Positions 1 to 7,650 are shown, counted from the stretch's first letter. The stretch is DNA of 11,665 bases from Methanobacteriota archaeon (GCA_016207545.1 JACQPO010000063.1:1-11665), one strand, 5' to 3'. The notes: generated by a model from the letters alone, not told the origin. Program-made: numbers and translations.

Positions 1-498
1 AAGCCGGCGAACCCATTTCGCGCTCTTCCAGCCGTACTTGTGGGGCACGACGAGGCGGATGGGGCCCCCGTGCTCCTCGGGCAGGGGCTTGCCATCGAGG
101 CCGTAGGCCAGCACGACGTCGTCCCGCAGGAGGTCGGGCAAGCGGAGGCTCGTTGTGTAGCCTTCCCCGCACTCGATCCACACGCTCATCGCGCTCGGCT
201 TCGGCCGCGCCATCTCCGCGAGCGTGCGGAACGCGACACCCTCCCAAGCGAGGTCGAGCTTCGTCCAACCCGTGACACAGCTGAAGTCGCGCGTGACGGT
301 CATCCTCGGAAGCGCCATGAACTCCGCGAGGGAGAACCGGCGCGGGTTCTCGACCTCACCGGTCACACGGAGATCCCACAGCTTCGGGTCCACGCGGGGG
401 ATGATGCCCAAGTCCAACCGGGGGAAGCGTTTCGTGACGCGTTGACCGGGAGGCAGGCGGGACGTGCCCATCGGCGACGCGAAGGAATGGTCCGTCAT
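1..498 (-). CDS. Sulfite-oxidase-fold molybdopterin protein (YedY/MsrP-like, COG2041 type), C-terminus cut by window edge
   Basis: The visible 166 residues match the single-domain oxidoreductase molybdopterin-binding fold of the sulfite oxidase/YedY family. The N-terminus has the family-like segment LPPGQRVTKRFPRLDLG (about residues 14-30), then WDLRVTGEVENPRRFSL. DFSCVTGW (about residues 74-81) supplies the Cys expected to ligate molybdenum. The typical EHGGPIRLVVPHKYGWKSAKW stretch lies near the window edge. No signal peptide, heme or transmembrane segment is seen in the visible part, so it is probably cytoplasmic, unlike exported MsrP. The ATG at 498 is chosen because the frame then runs directly into family homology; a second ATG lies nine codons in, and no Shine-Dalgarno motif precedes either. 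It lies 43 bases after the polyferredoxin gene on the same strand, so it may belong to the same operon and exchange electrons with that protein (inference). The substrate is unknown. Confidence 0.85.
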   Translation of the reverse strand, partial: MTDHSFASPMGTSRLPPGQRVTKRFPRLDLGIIPRVDPKLWDLRVTGEVENPRRFSLAEFMALPRMTVTRDFSCVTGWTKLDLAWEGVAFRTLAEMARPKPSAMSVWIECGEGYTTSLRLPDLLRDDVVLAYGLDGKPLPEEHGGPIRLVVPHKYGWKSAKWVRRL

Positions 499-541
499 AA
501 ACCAGTGGTGCGGTCGCGCTTGCACGGCGACGGGGAAGAGG

Positions 542-1990
542 CTACGGCGTGGCGTGCATCCGACCGGCCAAGCGCACGGCTTTGCAATCTGGGCAGAGGT
601 CGAGGCCCGTGGAGACCTTCAGCCGCGCGGCGACACGGTCGATCATCGCCCGGGGCGCCACGCGGTTCCCGCACGACGCGCACAATACCCATGCGTCCTC
701 CTTCAGGACCGTAGGCCTTCCCAAGGCGCGGACGTCGACCCCGAAGCGAACGGTGAGGGCGTCTTCCGGGCACACGTCCGCGCAGAGGCCGCACCCGTCG
801 CAAGACGCGTGGTCGAACGTCAGGCGGACCGTCCCGGGTTCCGGCTCCGTCATGGACAACGCCCCGGGCGGGCATCGCTCCGCACACAGGCCGCAGACCG
901 TGCAGCGCTCCGGGCTCAAGGTCACGACACCGGCACCGGGACCTGGCAAGGGGATGAAACTCGCAGCCCCGAGGGCCACGGCGAGGGCGTGCAGAGAGTC
1001 CGCGCGTAGGGGCACTGGGCTGGGAAGGGGCTGAGACCACTCCGGCGGGGGCGGACCGTCGTCCAAGTCCCAGTGGCCGACGACCCCGGGACGACCGAGG
1101 GCCTCGAAGAAGGCCGCGACGAAGGCAAAGGCGCCCGGCGCGCCCGGGCAACATCGGCCGATGCCCAGGCCGAGGACGCGATCGAACCCCGCCGCGCGAA
1201 GTTGTAGCACGTCGTTCGCGCGCAAGGAGCCCAACGAGGGGACCTCCAGCAGCCGCCAGGCTCCGGAAGCGAGGTGGAGCTGCTCAAGCCGGGGGTCGAT
1301 CAGGGTGGCCGTGCAAGCCACGAGGAGGTTGAGGTGCTGGCGGTCCGCAAGGGCCCTCGCCTCCTCCGCGAGCCCCTGCATCGACAAGGAGGGGTGGTCC
1401 ACGGCGCCCGTCGGACAAGCCGCCAAACACACGCCGCAGGAGGTGCATGCGGCCGGCTCGATTGTCGGTGGCACCCCGCGCGCGATCGCGCGTTCCGGGC
1501 ACGCGCGGACGCAGAGGTCGCAACCGTGGTCTGCGCGGCACCGGGCAGGTTCGACGCGGGGCAGGGGCGCTCGGAACCGCGCTGCGGGGAACAGAAGGAA
1601 ACGGCGGGGGACCAGGCCCCGGAAGGCGTTCGTTGCGCGAGTGCGTGCGATATCCAAAGACCTCTCAGACCGAAACCGGGCGAGGGCGGCGCGGACGTGC
1701 GTCCGGAGTACGGTGGGGTCTGCGGACAGCCGCCAAGCGTCGAGGTACCGCATCCGGAGCGGATGGACGCCTGCGCGGAGCAATTCCTGCGCGACCATGG
1801 CCTGTCGGTCCGGGTCCCTTGCCATCAGGACGATGACCGAGACGTCGGGAGGCAAGGGGGAAGGGAGAAACCTCTGCACGTCCTTGCAGAGGGAAGGGTC
1901 CCACGCCACCAAGGCGTCCGGATTGATCCTCATCCGCGCGAGCGCCGCGGGAACGCCACAGTGTCCGCACGCGAGGACGAGCGCCTGCAT
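542..1990 (-). CDS. Polyferredoxin with four [4Fe-4S] motifs, MvhD-like central section and C-terminal CxxC pairs
   Basis: This 482-residue protein has no obvious single-family name. Visible parts in order: an N-terminal region with CGHC (Cys 8, 11) and Cys35; a cluster motif at Cys 151/157/160/164, with an unusual five-residue first gap; a regular CxxCxxCxxxCP at 182-192; and a central region (about 220-285) resembling the hydrogenase iron-sulfur subunit MvhD, with LLVACTATL, LLEVPSLGSL and GFDRVLGLGIGRCCPG. Then come two regular ferredoxin motifs at 363-373 and 397-407, and finally CASC (437-440) and CPDC (466-469), which look like a zinc-ribbon or rubredoxin-type site. The central part keeps only Cys 226, 280 and 281, so its own cluster may be degenerate. 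There is no signal peptide, so it is probably cytoplasmic. The ATG directly follows the stop of the upstream chaperone gene (TGAATG), with GGAGG seven bases ahead. A role as electron-transfer adaptor for the molybdoenzymes is inferred; the ferredoxin motifs themselves are certain. Confidence 0.85.
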   Translation of the reverse strand: MQALVLACGHCGVPAALARMRINPDALVAWDPSLCKDVQRFLPSPLPPDVSVIVLMARDPDRQAMVAQELLRAGVHPLRMRYLDAWRLSADPTVLRTHVRAALARFRSERSLDIARTRATNAFRGLVPRRFLLFPAARFRAPLPRVEPARCRADHGCDLCVRACPERAIARGVPPTIEPAACTSCGVCLAACPTGAVDHPSLSMQGLAEEARALADRQHLNLLVACTATLIDPRLEQLHLASGAWRLLEVPSLGSLRANDVLQLRAAGFDRVLGLGIGRCCPGAPGAFAFVAAFFEALGRPGVVGHWDLDDGPPPPEWSQPLPSPVPLRADSLHALAVALGAASFIPLPGPGAGVVTLSPERCTVCGLCAERCPPGALSMTEPEPGTVRLTFDHASCDGCGLCADVCPEDALTVRFGVDVRALGRPTVLKEDAWVLCASCGNRVAPRAMIDRVAARLKVSTGLDLCPDCKAVRLAGRMHATP

Positions 1991-2575
1991 TCAATATCCT
2001 CCCGTGGGAAACCCTACGCCAACCATCTTGGCGGCGGCCCGGACGAGGAAGGCGTACGGGCTTTCCGGCGCCTCGTGCTCCAGACGCGCGCAGAACGACG
2101 GGAGCCAGCGGGCCAGGTGCTCGTCCGCGAACGCGCGTGCGCGCTCCGCCCAATCCGCGGCCTCATCGGGGCGCCCCTCCTCGCGGGACCTTTCGGCATG
2201 GGACTCGAGGTGCGCGAGGTATTCGAGCTGGAGGCTGACGTGATCCGGCGGGAGGCGGAATCCGGGTGCAGGTTCCAGGCCGGCCGATCGGAGTTCCGCG
2301 AGGAATCGGAGGGCGGAGGGGCCTAACGCCACGCCGTCCCGGTACACGGATTCGAACGGCGGGGCCACGGGGCGCGTCGGGCCGAGGAACAGGCGGTGGT
2401 ATTCCCGCTCCATCCGCGTGCTCCGCGCGCGCTGTACCGCCGCGTCCAACCACCGCCGGAGCTCCTCTTCCGCCACCGTGTCCCGTAGCTTCTCGAGGAG
2501 CGCCGTAACGCCCGCGGAGCCGCGGGGAGGCTGAAGCGCCATGGCGAGGAGCGCGAGGACTTCGCTGCGTCGCAC
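1991..2575 (-). CDS. TorD/DmsD-family chaperone for molybdoenzyme maturation
   Basis: A protein of about 194 residues, largely helical, with the TorD-family pattern EYHRLFLGP, then PPFESVYRDG, a long helix with GLEPAPGF, and PDHVSLQLEYLAHL. Such proteins bind the Tat leader and apo-form of complex-iron-sulfur molybdoenzymes in the cytoplasm until cofactor is inserted, which fits the neighbouring Tat-exported catalytic subunit. The GTG at 2575 is preferred over the longer ATG at 2638. It lies four bases after the NrfD stop and has GGAGG nine bases upstream, and the protein then begins directly in the first helix (RRSEVLALLAMAL). The ATG at 2638 would add 21 very Arg-rich residues overlapping the NrfD gene. 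The stop abuts the ATG of the polyferredoxin gene, suggesting translational coupling. Confidence 0.88.
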   Translation of the reverse strand: MRRSEVLALLAMALQPPRGSAGVTALLEKLRDTVAEEELRRWLDAAVQRARSTRMEREYHRLFLGPTRPVAPPFESVYRDGVALGPSALRFLAELRSAGLEPAPGFRLPPDHVSLQLEYLAHLESHAERSREEGRPDEAADWAERARAFADEHLARWLPSFCARLEHEAPESPYAFLVRAAAKMVGVGFPTGGY

Positions 2576-2579
2576 CCGT

Positions 2580-3887
2580 TCAGCCCTCCGCGAGGAGCGC
2601 TTCCGCATGCGGGGCCTCCTCCGCGGCCTCTGGCTCATGCTCCCTCTCGAGGGGCACGAGGGGGAACAGCTTCGCGAACGTCACGAAGAACAGCACACCG
2701 AAAGCGTAGACGCCCGCCATCAGGCTTAACTCCACCCACGTGGGCGTGTAGCCGCCGGGGGGGAACGGCAGCCAGCGGAAGATGAGAGACGGGATCACGA
2801 TGTCGATCCGTTTGAAGAACACGCCGACAAAGATGAGGAGGGCCGCGAGGCCGACCCGCCGCGGCGTGCGGTCTTTCGCGCGCACGATCAAAAGGAAGGG
2901 GATCAGCAGACCGACGATCATCTCCGTCCAGAAGGACCACGCGAGGGGACCTAGGACGACGTCCTGCAGGGTGGAGAACTGCGCGGGCTCCCGGCCGTAC
3001 TGAATCGTGATGATTTCCGCGAAAGCGAAGTAGAAGTCGATGGGGATGAGCCAGACGAGGAAGCGGCCGAGCCGGGAGATGAGGGCGTCCGGAATTTGGA
3101 CGTGCAGGAATCGCCGGGAGGCGACGGTCGCGACGACGACGAGGGCGAGGCCGGAGATGATCGCGGAGGCGACGAACAGGGGGGCGAGCAGGGCTGTATG
3201 CCAGCCGGGTTGGGCCTTCATGAGCCCGAGAATCCAGGCGGTTACGGAGTGCAAGGCGATGGCCATCGGGAGCGCCGCCATGGCGATGATCCGCAAGGTC
3301 CTCTCGTCCTTCTTCCGAGCCTCCGGGCTTACGTCCGTATACCAGAGGGCCAACATCCGATAGAGCCGCGCGCGTTTCGGAATCGCCTTCATGGCGGCCA
3401 CGATGTCGGACCGCGTCCCTAGGTACCCATAGACGAGGCAGATCGCCAAGTAGATCATGATGACGATGAAATCCCACACGAGGGGGGACCAGGGATTCCC
3501 GAACAGCACGATGTTCACGAGCCGCTCCGGCCGGCCCACGTCGAGGGTCACGAAAATCATGGCCATGATGAGGCACATGATGGCAAGGAGCTCCGCGATC
3601 CGCGCAATCGGCTTGTACTCCTTCAAATTGAAGACATATGCCAGGGAGGCGACGATGACGCCTCCGGCGCTCAGCCCGATTAGGTAGACGAAGTTCACGA
3701 TGTAGACGCCCCAGTACGCGGGTGCGTTCATCCCCGTGGAGCCGAGGCCCACGCTGAGCTGCACGGAATACGCGTAGAGGGCCCAGCCTATGACGGCGAA
3801 CAGGAGGACGACGAGGATTCGGAACCGCCAAGTCGTCTCCGCTAGGGGCCGCAGCGCGGACGAAACCCCGGTCGTGTTGCTTTCCAT
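2580..3887 (-). CDS. NrfD/HybB-type integral membrane subunit of the molybdoenzyme complex
   Basis: About 435 residues with roughly ten hydrophobic segments (near 23-42, 58-86, 97-116, 138-157, 199-221, 231-256, 275-294, 313-336, 345-365, 387-410). The LDVGRPERLVNIVLFGNP stretch near 115-132 is typical of the NrfD/PsrC superfamily, which exchanges electrons with quinone and anchors the Fe-S and catalytic subunits. The C-terminal GGYTPTWVEL segment and the ten-helix count resemble the HybB branch more than eight-helix PsrC. The reading frame also offers GTG at 3893, but GGAGG is seven bases ahead of the ATG at 3887 and only one base from the GTG, so the ATG is preferred. The gene follows the Fe-S subunit without a gap. 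The Glu/Ala-rich soluble tail (after about 413) is unremarkable. Confidence 0.9.
   Translation of the reverse strand: MESNTTGVSSALRPLAETTWRFRILVVLLFAVIGWALYAYSVQLSVGLGSTGMNAPAYWGVYIVNFVYLIGLSAGGVIVASLAYVFNLKEYKPIARIAELLAIMCLIMAMIFVTLDVGRPERLVNIVLFGNPWSPLVWDFIVIMIYLAICLVYGYLGTRSDIVAAMKAIPKRARLYRMLALWYTDVSPEARKKDERTLRIIAMAALPMAIALHSVTAWILGLMKAQPGWHTALLAPLFVASAIISGLALVVVATVASRRFLHVQIPDALISRLGRFLVWLIPIDFYFAFAEIITIQYGREPAQFSTLQDVVLGPLAWSFWTEMIVGLLIPFLLIVRAKDRTPRRVGLAALLIFVGVFFKRIDIVIPSLIFRWLPFPPGGYTPTWVELSLMAGVYAFGVLFFVTFAKLFPLVPLEREHEPEAAEEAPHAEALLAEG
2585..2589 (-). promoter_or_regulatory. Shine-Dalgarno motif deciding the chaperone GTG start
   Basis: On the minus strand GGAGG lies inside the last codons of the NrfD gene, nine bases before the GTG at 2573-2575. 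Its spacing supports the short start of the TorD-like gene. Confidence 0.7.
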
Positions 3888-3889
3888 CG

Positions 3890-4600
3890 TCACCCCTCCG
3901 AAAGGTAGTAGACTTGTGGCCTCGTCCCCAGGTCCTCGAGGAGCCTGAAGGCGCGCTTATCTTTCGACAGGCGGTATACGTCGCTGCTGGGGTCCTCGAG
4001 GTCCCCGAAGGAGATGGCAAAGGCGGGACAGGTCTGGGCGCACGCGGACACAACCCCTCCCTCGTGCTCAGACCCGAGGGGAGTTCCTTCTTCCTTCGCC
4101 CGCTCGATCCGCTGCACACACAGCGTGCATTTCTCGACGACGCCTCTCGGCCGGGGGGATGGGCCGACGATCCAGCCCTCCCCATCCCGAACGACATCCG
4201 GGTTCAAGTGATTCCCGTGGCCTTCCCCGTATTCCGGCGTGAACCAGTTAAAGTACCGCGCCCCGTAGGGACAGGCGACCATGCAGTATCGGCATCCGAT
4301 GCACTTGTCATACCGCACGAGGACGCGCCCGTCCTTGTCCTTGTACGTCGCGTCGACGGGGCACACGGGCACACAGGGCGGATCCTCGCAGTGCATGCAG
4401 GGCCGGGGGAACATGTGCAGCCGAACGTTCGGGTACTCGCCGTGAATCTCGGAGAAGAATTGATTCCAGAAGATTGCGCGCTCCTTGCGGACTTCCTCCT
4501 CTCCGCCGATGGGCACGTTGTTCTCGACCCGGCACGCGACGACGCAGGCTTGGCAGGCGGTGCACTTGTCCAGGTCGATGACGAGACCCCAGCGGACCAT
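3890..4600 (-). CDS. Four-cluster [4Fe-4S] electron-transfer subunit (DmsB/PsrB/TtrB type)
   Basis: 236 residues with 16 cysteines arranged as in the small Fe-S subunit of complex-iron-sulfur molybdoenzymes: CTACQACVVAC (13-23), CMHCEDPPCVPVC (68-80), CIGCRYCMVAC (100-110), and a final group at Cys 158, 161, 187 and 191. All cluster ligands appear present, giving four predicted [4Fe-4S] clusters that pass electrons between the catalytic molybdenum subunit and the NrfD membrane subunit. There is no signal peptide of its own, consistent with export in complex with the Tat-bearing catalytic subunit. The ATG at 4600 is one base after the catalytic subunit's TGA, with GGAGG eight bases upstream. 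The length is normal for the family. Confidence 0.94.
   Translation of the reverse strand: MVRWGLVIDLDKCTACQACVVACRVENNVPIGGEEEVRKERAIFWNQFFSEIHGEYPNVRLHMFPRPCMHCEDPPCVPVCPVDATYKDKDGRVLVRYDKCIGCRYCMVACPYGARYFNWFTPEYGEGHGNHLNPDVVRDGEGWIVGPSPRPRGVVEKCTLCVQRIERAKEEGTPLGSEHEGGVVSACAQTCPAFAISFGDLEDPSSDVYRLSKDKRAFRLLEDLGTRPQVYYLSEG
3895..3899 (-). promoter_or_regulatory. Shine-Dalgarno motif deciding the NrfD-subunit start
   Basis: Minus-strand GGAGG lies seven bases before the ATG at 3885-3887 but only one base from the in-frame GTG at 3891-3893, so it selects the ATG. Confidence 0.65.
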
Positions 4601-4601
4601 C

Positions 4602-7211
4602 TCAGCCGCCTCCCGCAGGAGAGACGCGGATCCGCGTGGGGGAGAAGGCGGCGAGGCCGCCGAGGAGATCGTACTGATTCGCGAGGATCCGATTCGGGTT
4701 TTGGCCCATCCCCTTCGCCCACCGCCCGTAGGCGGTATGCCCGAGTTCGAAGGGCATCGCTACCGTGTCCGGCCGGGCGCCCTCGTAAAGCCGCGCGCGG
4801 ACTCGGATGCGTCGCAAGCTTCCCCGGTCGTCCTTCACGGGGGACTCGATCCACATGAGGTCGCCGTCCTGGATGCCATAAGCCCTTGCCGTCTCCGGGT
4901 GAATCTCCGCCCACGTGTCCCAGTTCGTCATCCCGCGGAGGTGGGACGGCATGACTTCGCGCAAGAGCGGGACGTTCGCCCCCCTCCCCTCCGCGTGGAC
5001 CATCAACTTGTATGTGACGAGATGCAAGGGGAACACGGTCTCCTCGCCGACGTACTGCGGCGGTTCGAAGTGGGGCAAGAACACCCGATCCCCGCGGGCG
5101 GTGAGCCCGAGCCCCTCGAGGATTTGGTCCAGCTTCTGGTCCACCAAAGACGAAGGCGGCGGATCCTGGATCTTCTTCGCCTCCTCTTCCGCGAGGTGTT
5201 CCAGCTTCTCGTGCAAAAGTTGGGAGTAGAACTCAAAACGGCCCGACGGCGTGGCGAAGGTGAACGCCCAGTCCTCGAACGCGTACGGGGGATCCGACCA
5301 AACGCCCTCCCGCGCGAACGTCTCCCAGAACCCTTCGAATGATGCGATGCCGGACAACGGGATGTCGCCGACCCGTCCCCGCCCGCTCGCGAAGATTCCC
5401 TGATAGCGGGCCTTCAGGAACTCCAAGAAGTCCGCCCACGGGAAGGACTGCGCCACGGTCCCGCCCAGGTGTTGCGCAAGCTGAATGAGCACGTCGCCCG
5501 TGTTCCTTGTCGCGTACAGGGGGTCCACGACGGGCTGACGGAGGCCGACGACGGGGAACCCGAGGCTGGGGTAGATCACGTCGTCGTGCCATCGCTCGAG
5601 GTATGTGGAGTCCGGGAGGATCAGGTCCGCGTGGGCGGTCGTCTCGTCCATGAAAGGCGAGAAGGTCATCACGAAGGGGATCCGGCGGATCGCCTCCTCC
5701 CACCGGGCGTTATCCGGCGTCGAGTACAGGGGGTTCGTGTAGTAGCAGAGGAGGGCCTTCGCGCGATAGGGAGGCACGAGAATCCGCCCTCCCGGGTCCG
5801 GCTTCCCCAGGATGAAGTCCGGCACTCCTTGGTACACCTTGCCCGCCAACGGGTAGTAGATCGTCCCCCGGAAGTCGAAAGCAGGTTGCGCCCCGCCCGC
5901 GATCGCATTCTCGTCCTGCGTCGCTGCGGGAACGGAGGCGAGAGGCGGTTCCCGCTGCCGGATTGGACCTCCGACTCGTCCGAAGGAGCCGACGAGCGCG
6001 TTCAGGGCGTGAATCGCGATCCGGTTGTACACGCCGTTTGTCTGCATGCTTGCTCCGCGCTCCCCCGCCGCGATGGCAGGGCGTGTCGTCGCGAACTCGC
6101 GAGCGACGCGCTCGATCGTTTCGACCGGGACGCCCGTGATCCCGGACACGAGTTCCGGCGCGTAGTCTTGGAGGACAACGTTCTTCCATCCGACATGCTG
6201 GGCCCCATTCGGGTCCGTCCAATCCTCGAATCCGAACGTGTGTTCCTGCACGTAGGCCGCGTCGTACAGGTTGGCCTGGATGATGACGTGGGCGATGCCG
6301 AGGGCGAGGGCCCCATCCGTCCCCGGCTTGATGGGAATCCACTCGTCCGCCTTCGCGGCCGTGACGGAAAATCGCACGTCAACCTGCACGATTTTCGCGC
6401 GGACCGGCCGGCCTTGGCGCATCGTGCCGTGGGCGCGGAGGAGGCGGGTCGTCGGCCGCCACGCCTCGAGGAAGGCGCCCCCGAAACACAGGAGATAGTT
6501 CGTGTTGTCCCAGTCGTACCCCGAGTAGGCCTTCCATCCTTGGGTGGCCCAGTGGGCCATCGGCGACCCGTCGGCGCAAATGCTGCTGTGCCCGATGTGG
6601 TTGGGAGTGCCATACGCTGCACAGAATCGGTCGATGAACCCCCCCATTTGGCCTCGGTTGCGCCCGCTCATGAACAACAGTTGGTGAGGGCCTTCGCCGG
6701 GAGCTGAGCTTTCGCGGATGAGCCGGAGGGCTGCCGCCGCGACCTCCAGGGCGTTGTCCCATTGTTCATCGGCAGTCGCGCCCGGCACGGGGATAAGATC
6801 CTCCGGCGTCCGGTCGCGCGTTTCCGCCGCCAGGTACGCCGACAGCGAACCCTCTTGGAACGCCTGCCACAACTCCTCCCGAACGTAGGGTTGCTTGATT
6901 CGATCGGGATCGTACAGGATCTGTAGCCCGATTTGCCCCTTGGGGCATAGACGGCCGAGGTTGATCGGATGTGTTGGGTTGCCTTCGATTTTCACCGCGC
7001 GGCCATCGACAACCCGCACGACGATACCGCAGCCCGCGGGGCACTGGAGGCAGACACTCGCGACCCGCGACTCGGTGAGGGCGCCCGAAGAGTACCCCCC
7101 CGAGGCAGCAGGGCGCAACAGCGATTCGAACCCCCCCAACCGATACGTTGCATACGCCGCCGCGCCCGCTGCAACACCCAACTTAATCGCGTCGCGCCGC
7201 GTCAGCTTCAT
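4602..7211 (-). CDS. Tat-exported molybdopterin oxidoreductase catalytic subunit (CISM family, DMSO reductase superfamily)
   Basis: About 869 residues. The N-terminus MKLTRRDAIKLGVAAGAAAY is a twin-arginine signal followed by a hydrophobic stretch, so the enzyme is expected on the outer face of the membrane. Cys 54, 57, 61 and 89 (CLQCPAGC, then LCPKGQ) bind the proximal [4Fe-4S] cluster. HSSICADGSP holds the likely Mo ligand Cys212, which argues against Ser-ligated DMSO/TMAO reductases and Asp-ligated nitrate reductases of the Nar type. HADLILPDSTYLERW and the C-terminal dinucleotide-binding domain are also family-like. The Cys-ligated group includes polysulfide, thiosulfate, tetrathionate and arsenate enzymes and sulfite dehydrogenase SoeA; I cannot choose among these. 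The start at 7211 is preferred over ATG 7274, because it begins the Tat signal and has GAGGG seven bases ahead. The longer form would put 21 residues before the Tat motif and place a leader hairpin inside the coding region. Confidence 0.92.
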   Translation of the reverse strand: MKLTRRDAIKLGVAAGAAAYATYRLGGFESLLRPAASGGYSSGALTESRVASVCLQCPAGCGIVVRVVDGRAVKIEGNPTHPINLGRLCPKGQIGLQILYDPDRIKQPYVREELWQAFQEGSLSAYLAAETRDRTPEDLIPVPGATADEQWDNALEVAAAALRLIRESSAPGEGPHQLLFMSGRNRGQMGGFIDRFCAAYGTPNHIGHSSICADGSPMAHWATQGWKAYSGYDWDNTNYLLCFGGAFLEAWRPTTRLLRAHGTMRQGRPVRAKIVQVDVRFSVTAAKADEWIPIKPGTDGALALGIAHVIIQANLYDAAYVQEHTFGFEDWTDPNGAQHVGWKNVVLQDYAPELVSGITGVPVETIERVAREFATTRPAIAAGERGASMQTNGVYNRIAIHALNALVGSFGRVGGPIRQREPPLASVPAATQDENAIAGGAQPAFDFRGTIYYPLAGKVYQGVPDFILGKPDPGGRILVPPYRAKALLCYYTNPLYSTPDNARWEEAIRRIPFVMTFSPFMDETTAHADLILPDSTYLERWHDDVIYPSLGFPVVGLRQPVVDPLYATRNTGDVLIQLAQHLGGTVAQSFPWADFLEFLKARYQGIFASGRGRVGDIPLSGIASFEGFWETFAREGVWSDPPYAFEDWAFTFATPSGRFEFYSQLLHEKLEHLAEEEAKKIQDPPPSSLVDQKLDQILEGLGLTARGDRVFLPHFEPPQYVGEETVFPLHLVTYKLMVHAEGRGANVPLLREVMPSHLRGMTNWDTWAEIHPETARAYGIQDGDLMWIESPVKDDRGSLRRIRVRARLYEGARPDTVAMPFELGHTAYGRWAKGMGQNPNRILANQYDLLGGLAAFSPTRIRVSPAGGG

Positions 7212-7218
7212 TGACGTG

Positions 7219-7223
7219 CCCTC
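7219..7223 (-). promoter_or_regulatory. Shine-Dalgarno motif for the molybdoenzyme catalytic subunit
   Basis: Minus-strand GAGGG lies seven bases ahead of the ATG at 7209-7211. It supports a start at the Tat signal rather than the in-frame ATG at 7274. Confidence 0.55.
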
Positions 7224-7227
7224 GAGT

Positions 7228-7246
7228 TTCCCCGCTTTACGGGGAA
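7228..7246. repeat. Perfect 7-bp inverted repeat in the molybdoenzyme leader
   Basis: TTCCCCG, five bases (CTTTA), then CGGGGAA. It sits 16 bases upstream of the preferred start codon of the catalytic subunit. It could form an mRNA hairpin just ahead of the Shine-Dalgarno site, or be a dimeric repressor operator. The structure is seen directly; the function is inference. Confidence 0.6.
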
Positions 7247-7280
7247 GGTCTCTTCGGGGCCCGCGCATTTTCATCCCACG

Positions 7281-7311
7281 TACTTTATGGTCCTACACTG
7301 AGAATACTTAC
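7281..7311 (-). promoter_or_regulatory. Candidate promoter of the molybdoenzyme operon
   Basis: On the minus strand this AT-richer stretch holds CATAAAGTA (near 7281-7289) and TAAGTATTCT (7302-7311), either of which could serve as a weak archaeal TATA element. Neither matches the consensus well. The nearer one would place transcription start around 7260, giving a leader of about 50 bases that carries the inverted repeat and the Shine-Dalgarno motif. Confidence 0.3.
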
Positions 7312-7574
7312 AATGCGGCGGGTCTTCCCTGGAATCGCCTGGGAAGGGCGAGCGCCCATCCCTGTGTGCCCGCGAGGGAAGGCGTCGTAGGCGACGCAGC
7401 TGTGATCTTGGCGTCCGCCTGAACGCGTCGTTTCCGGTGGACCCAAGCCGCAAAGCTCGCGTTCAACGCCGACCCAGGCTCGAGGGCCGTGTGCACCCCC
7501 CTTCTTGGCGGGCGCTCCACACAGGGGCAGCGGCGGACGAGGTGCCCCACGTTGCGATTTTGGGATTCACGACG

Positions 7575-7588
7575 GTGGGATTTCCCAC
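7575..7588. repeat. Short palindrome upstream of the nuo promoter
   Basis: GTGGGA, two bases, TCCCAC, about 70 bases upstream of the nuo TATA box. The first arm overlaps the second copy of a direct TGGGATT repeat (first copy at 7561). It could be a regulator site, but a repeat of this length can arise by chance in GC-rich DNA. Confidence 0.35.
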
Positions 7589-7650
7589 GAGCTTGGAGGT
7601 AACGTGGATTGAGGACATGCCCGTGCGCGGGAGCACAACGGCACCGCCGA

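Noticed and set aside
40..714. 224-residue plus-strand open frame over the SUOX-fold gene
   Set aside because: It is antisense to a gene with clear family motifs, is Arg/Pro-rich without any recognisable domain, and long antisense frames are expected at this GC content.
2576..2638. Upstream ATG start for the TorD-like gene
   Set aside because: It would overlap the NrfD gene by 59 bases and add an Arg-rich tail; the GTG at 2575 has a well-placed Shine-Dalgarno motif.
3914..4858. 314-residue plus-strand open frame opposite the Fe-S subunit
   Set aside because: The opposite strand encodes a textbook four-cluster ferredoxin subunit; this frame is its shadow.
5469..6707. 412-residue plus-strand open frame opposite the molybdoenzyme
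   Set aside because: Composition is Arg/Val/Asp-rich with no domain, and the minus strand carries the conserved molybdopterin domains here.
7212..7274. Upstream ATG start for the molybdoenzyme catalytic subunit
   Set aside because: The Tat signal begins at the ATG at 7211, which has GAGGG seven bases ahead; the longer form would bury the signal peptide.
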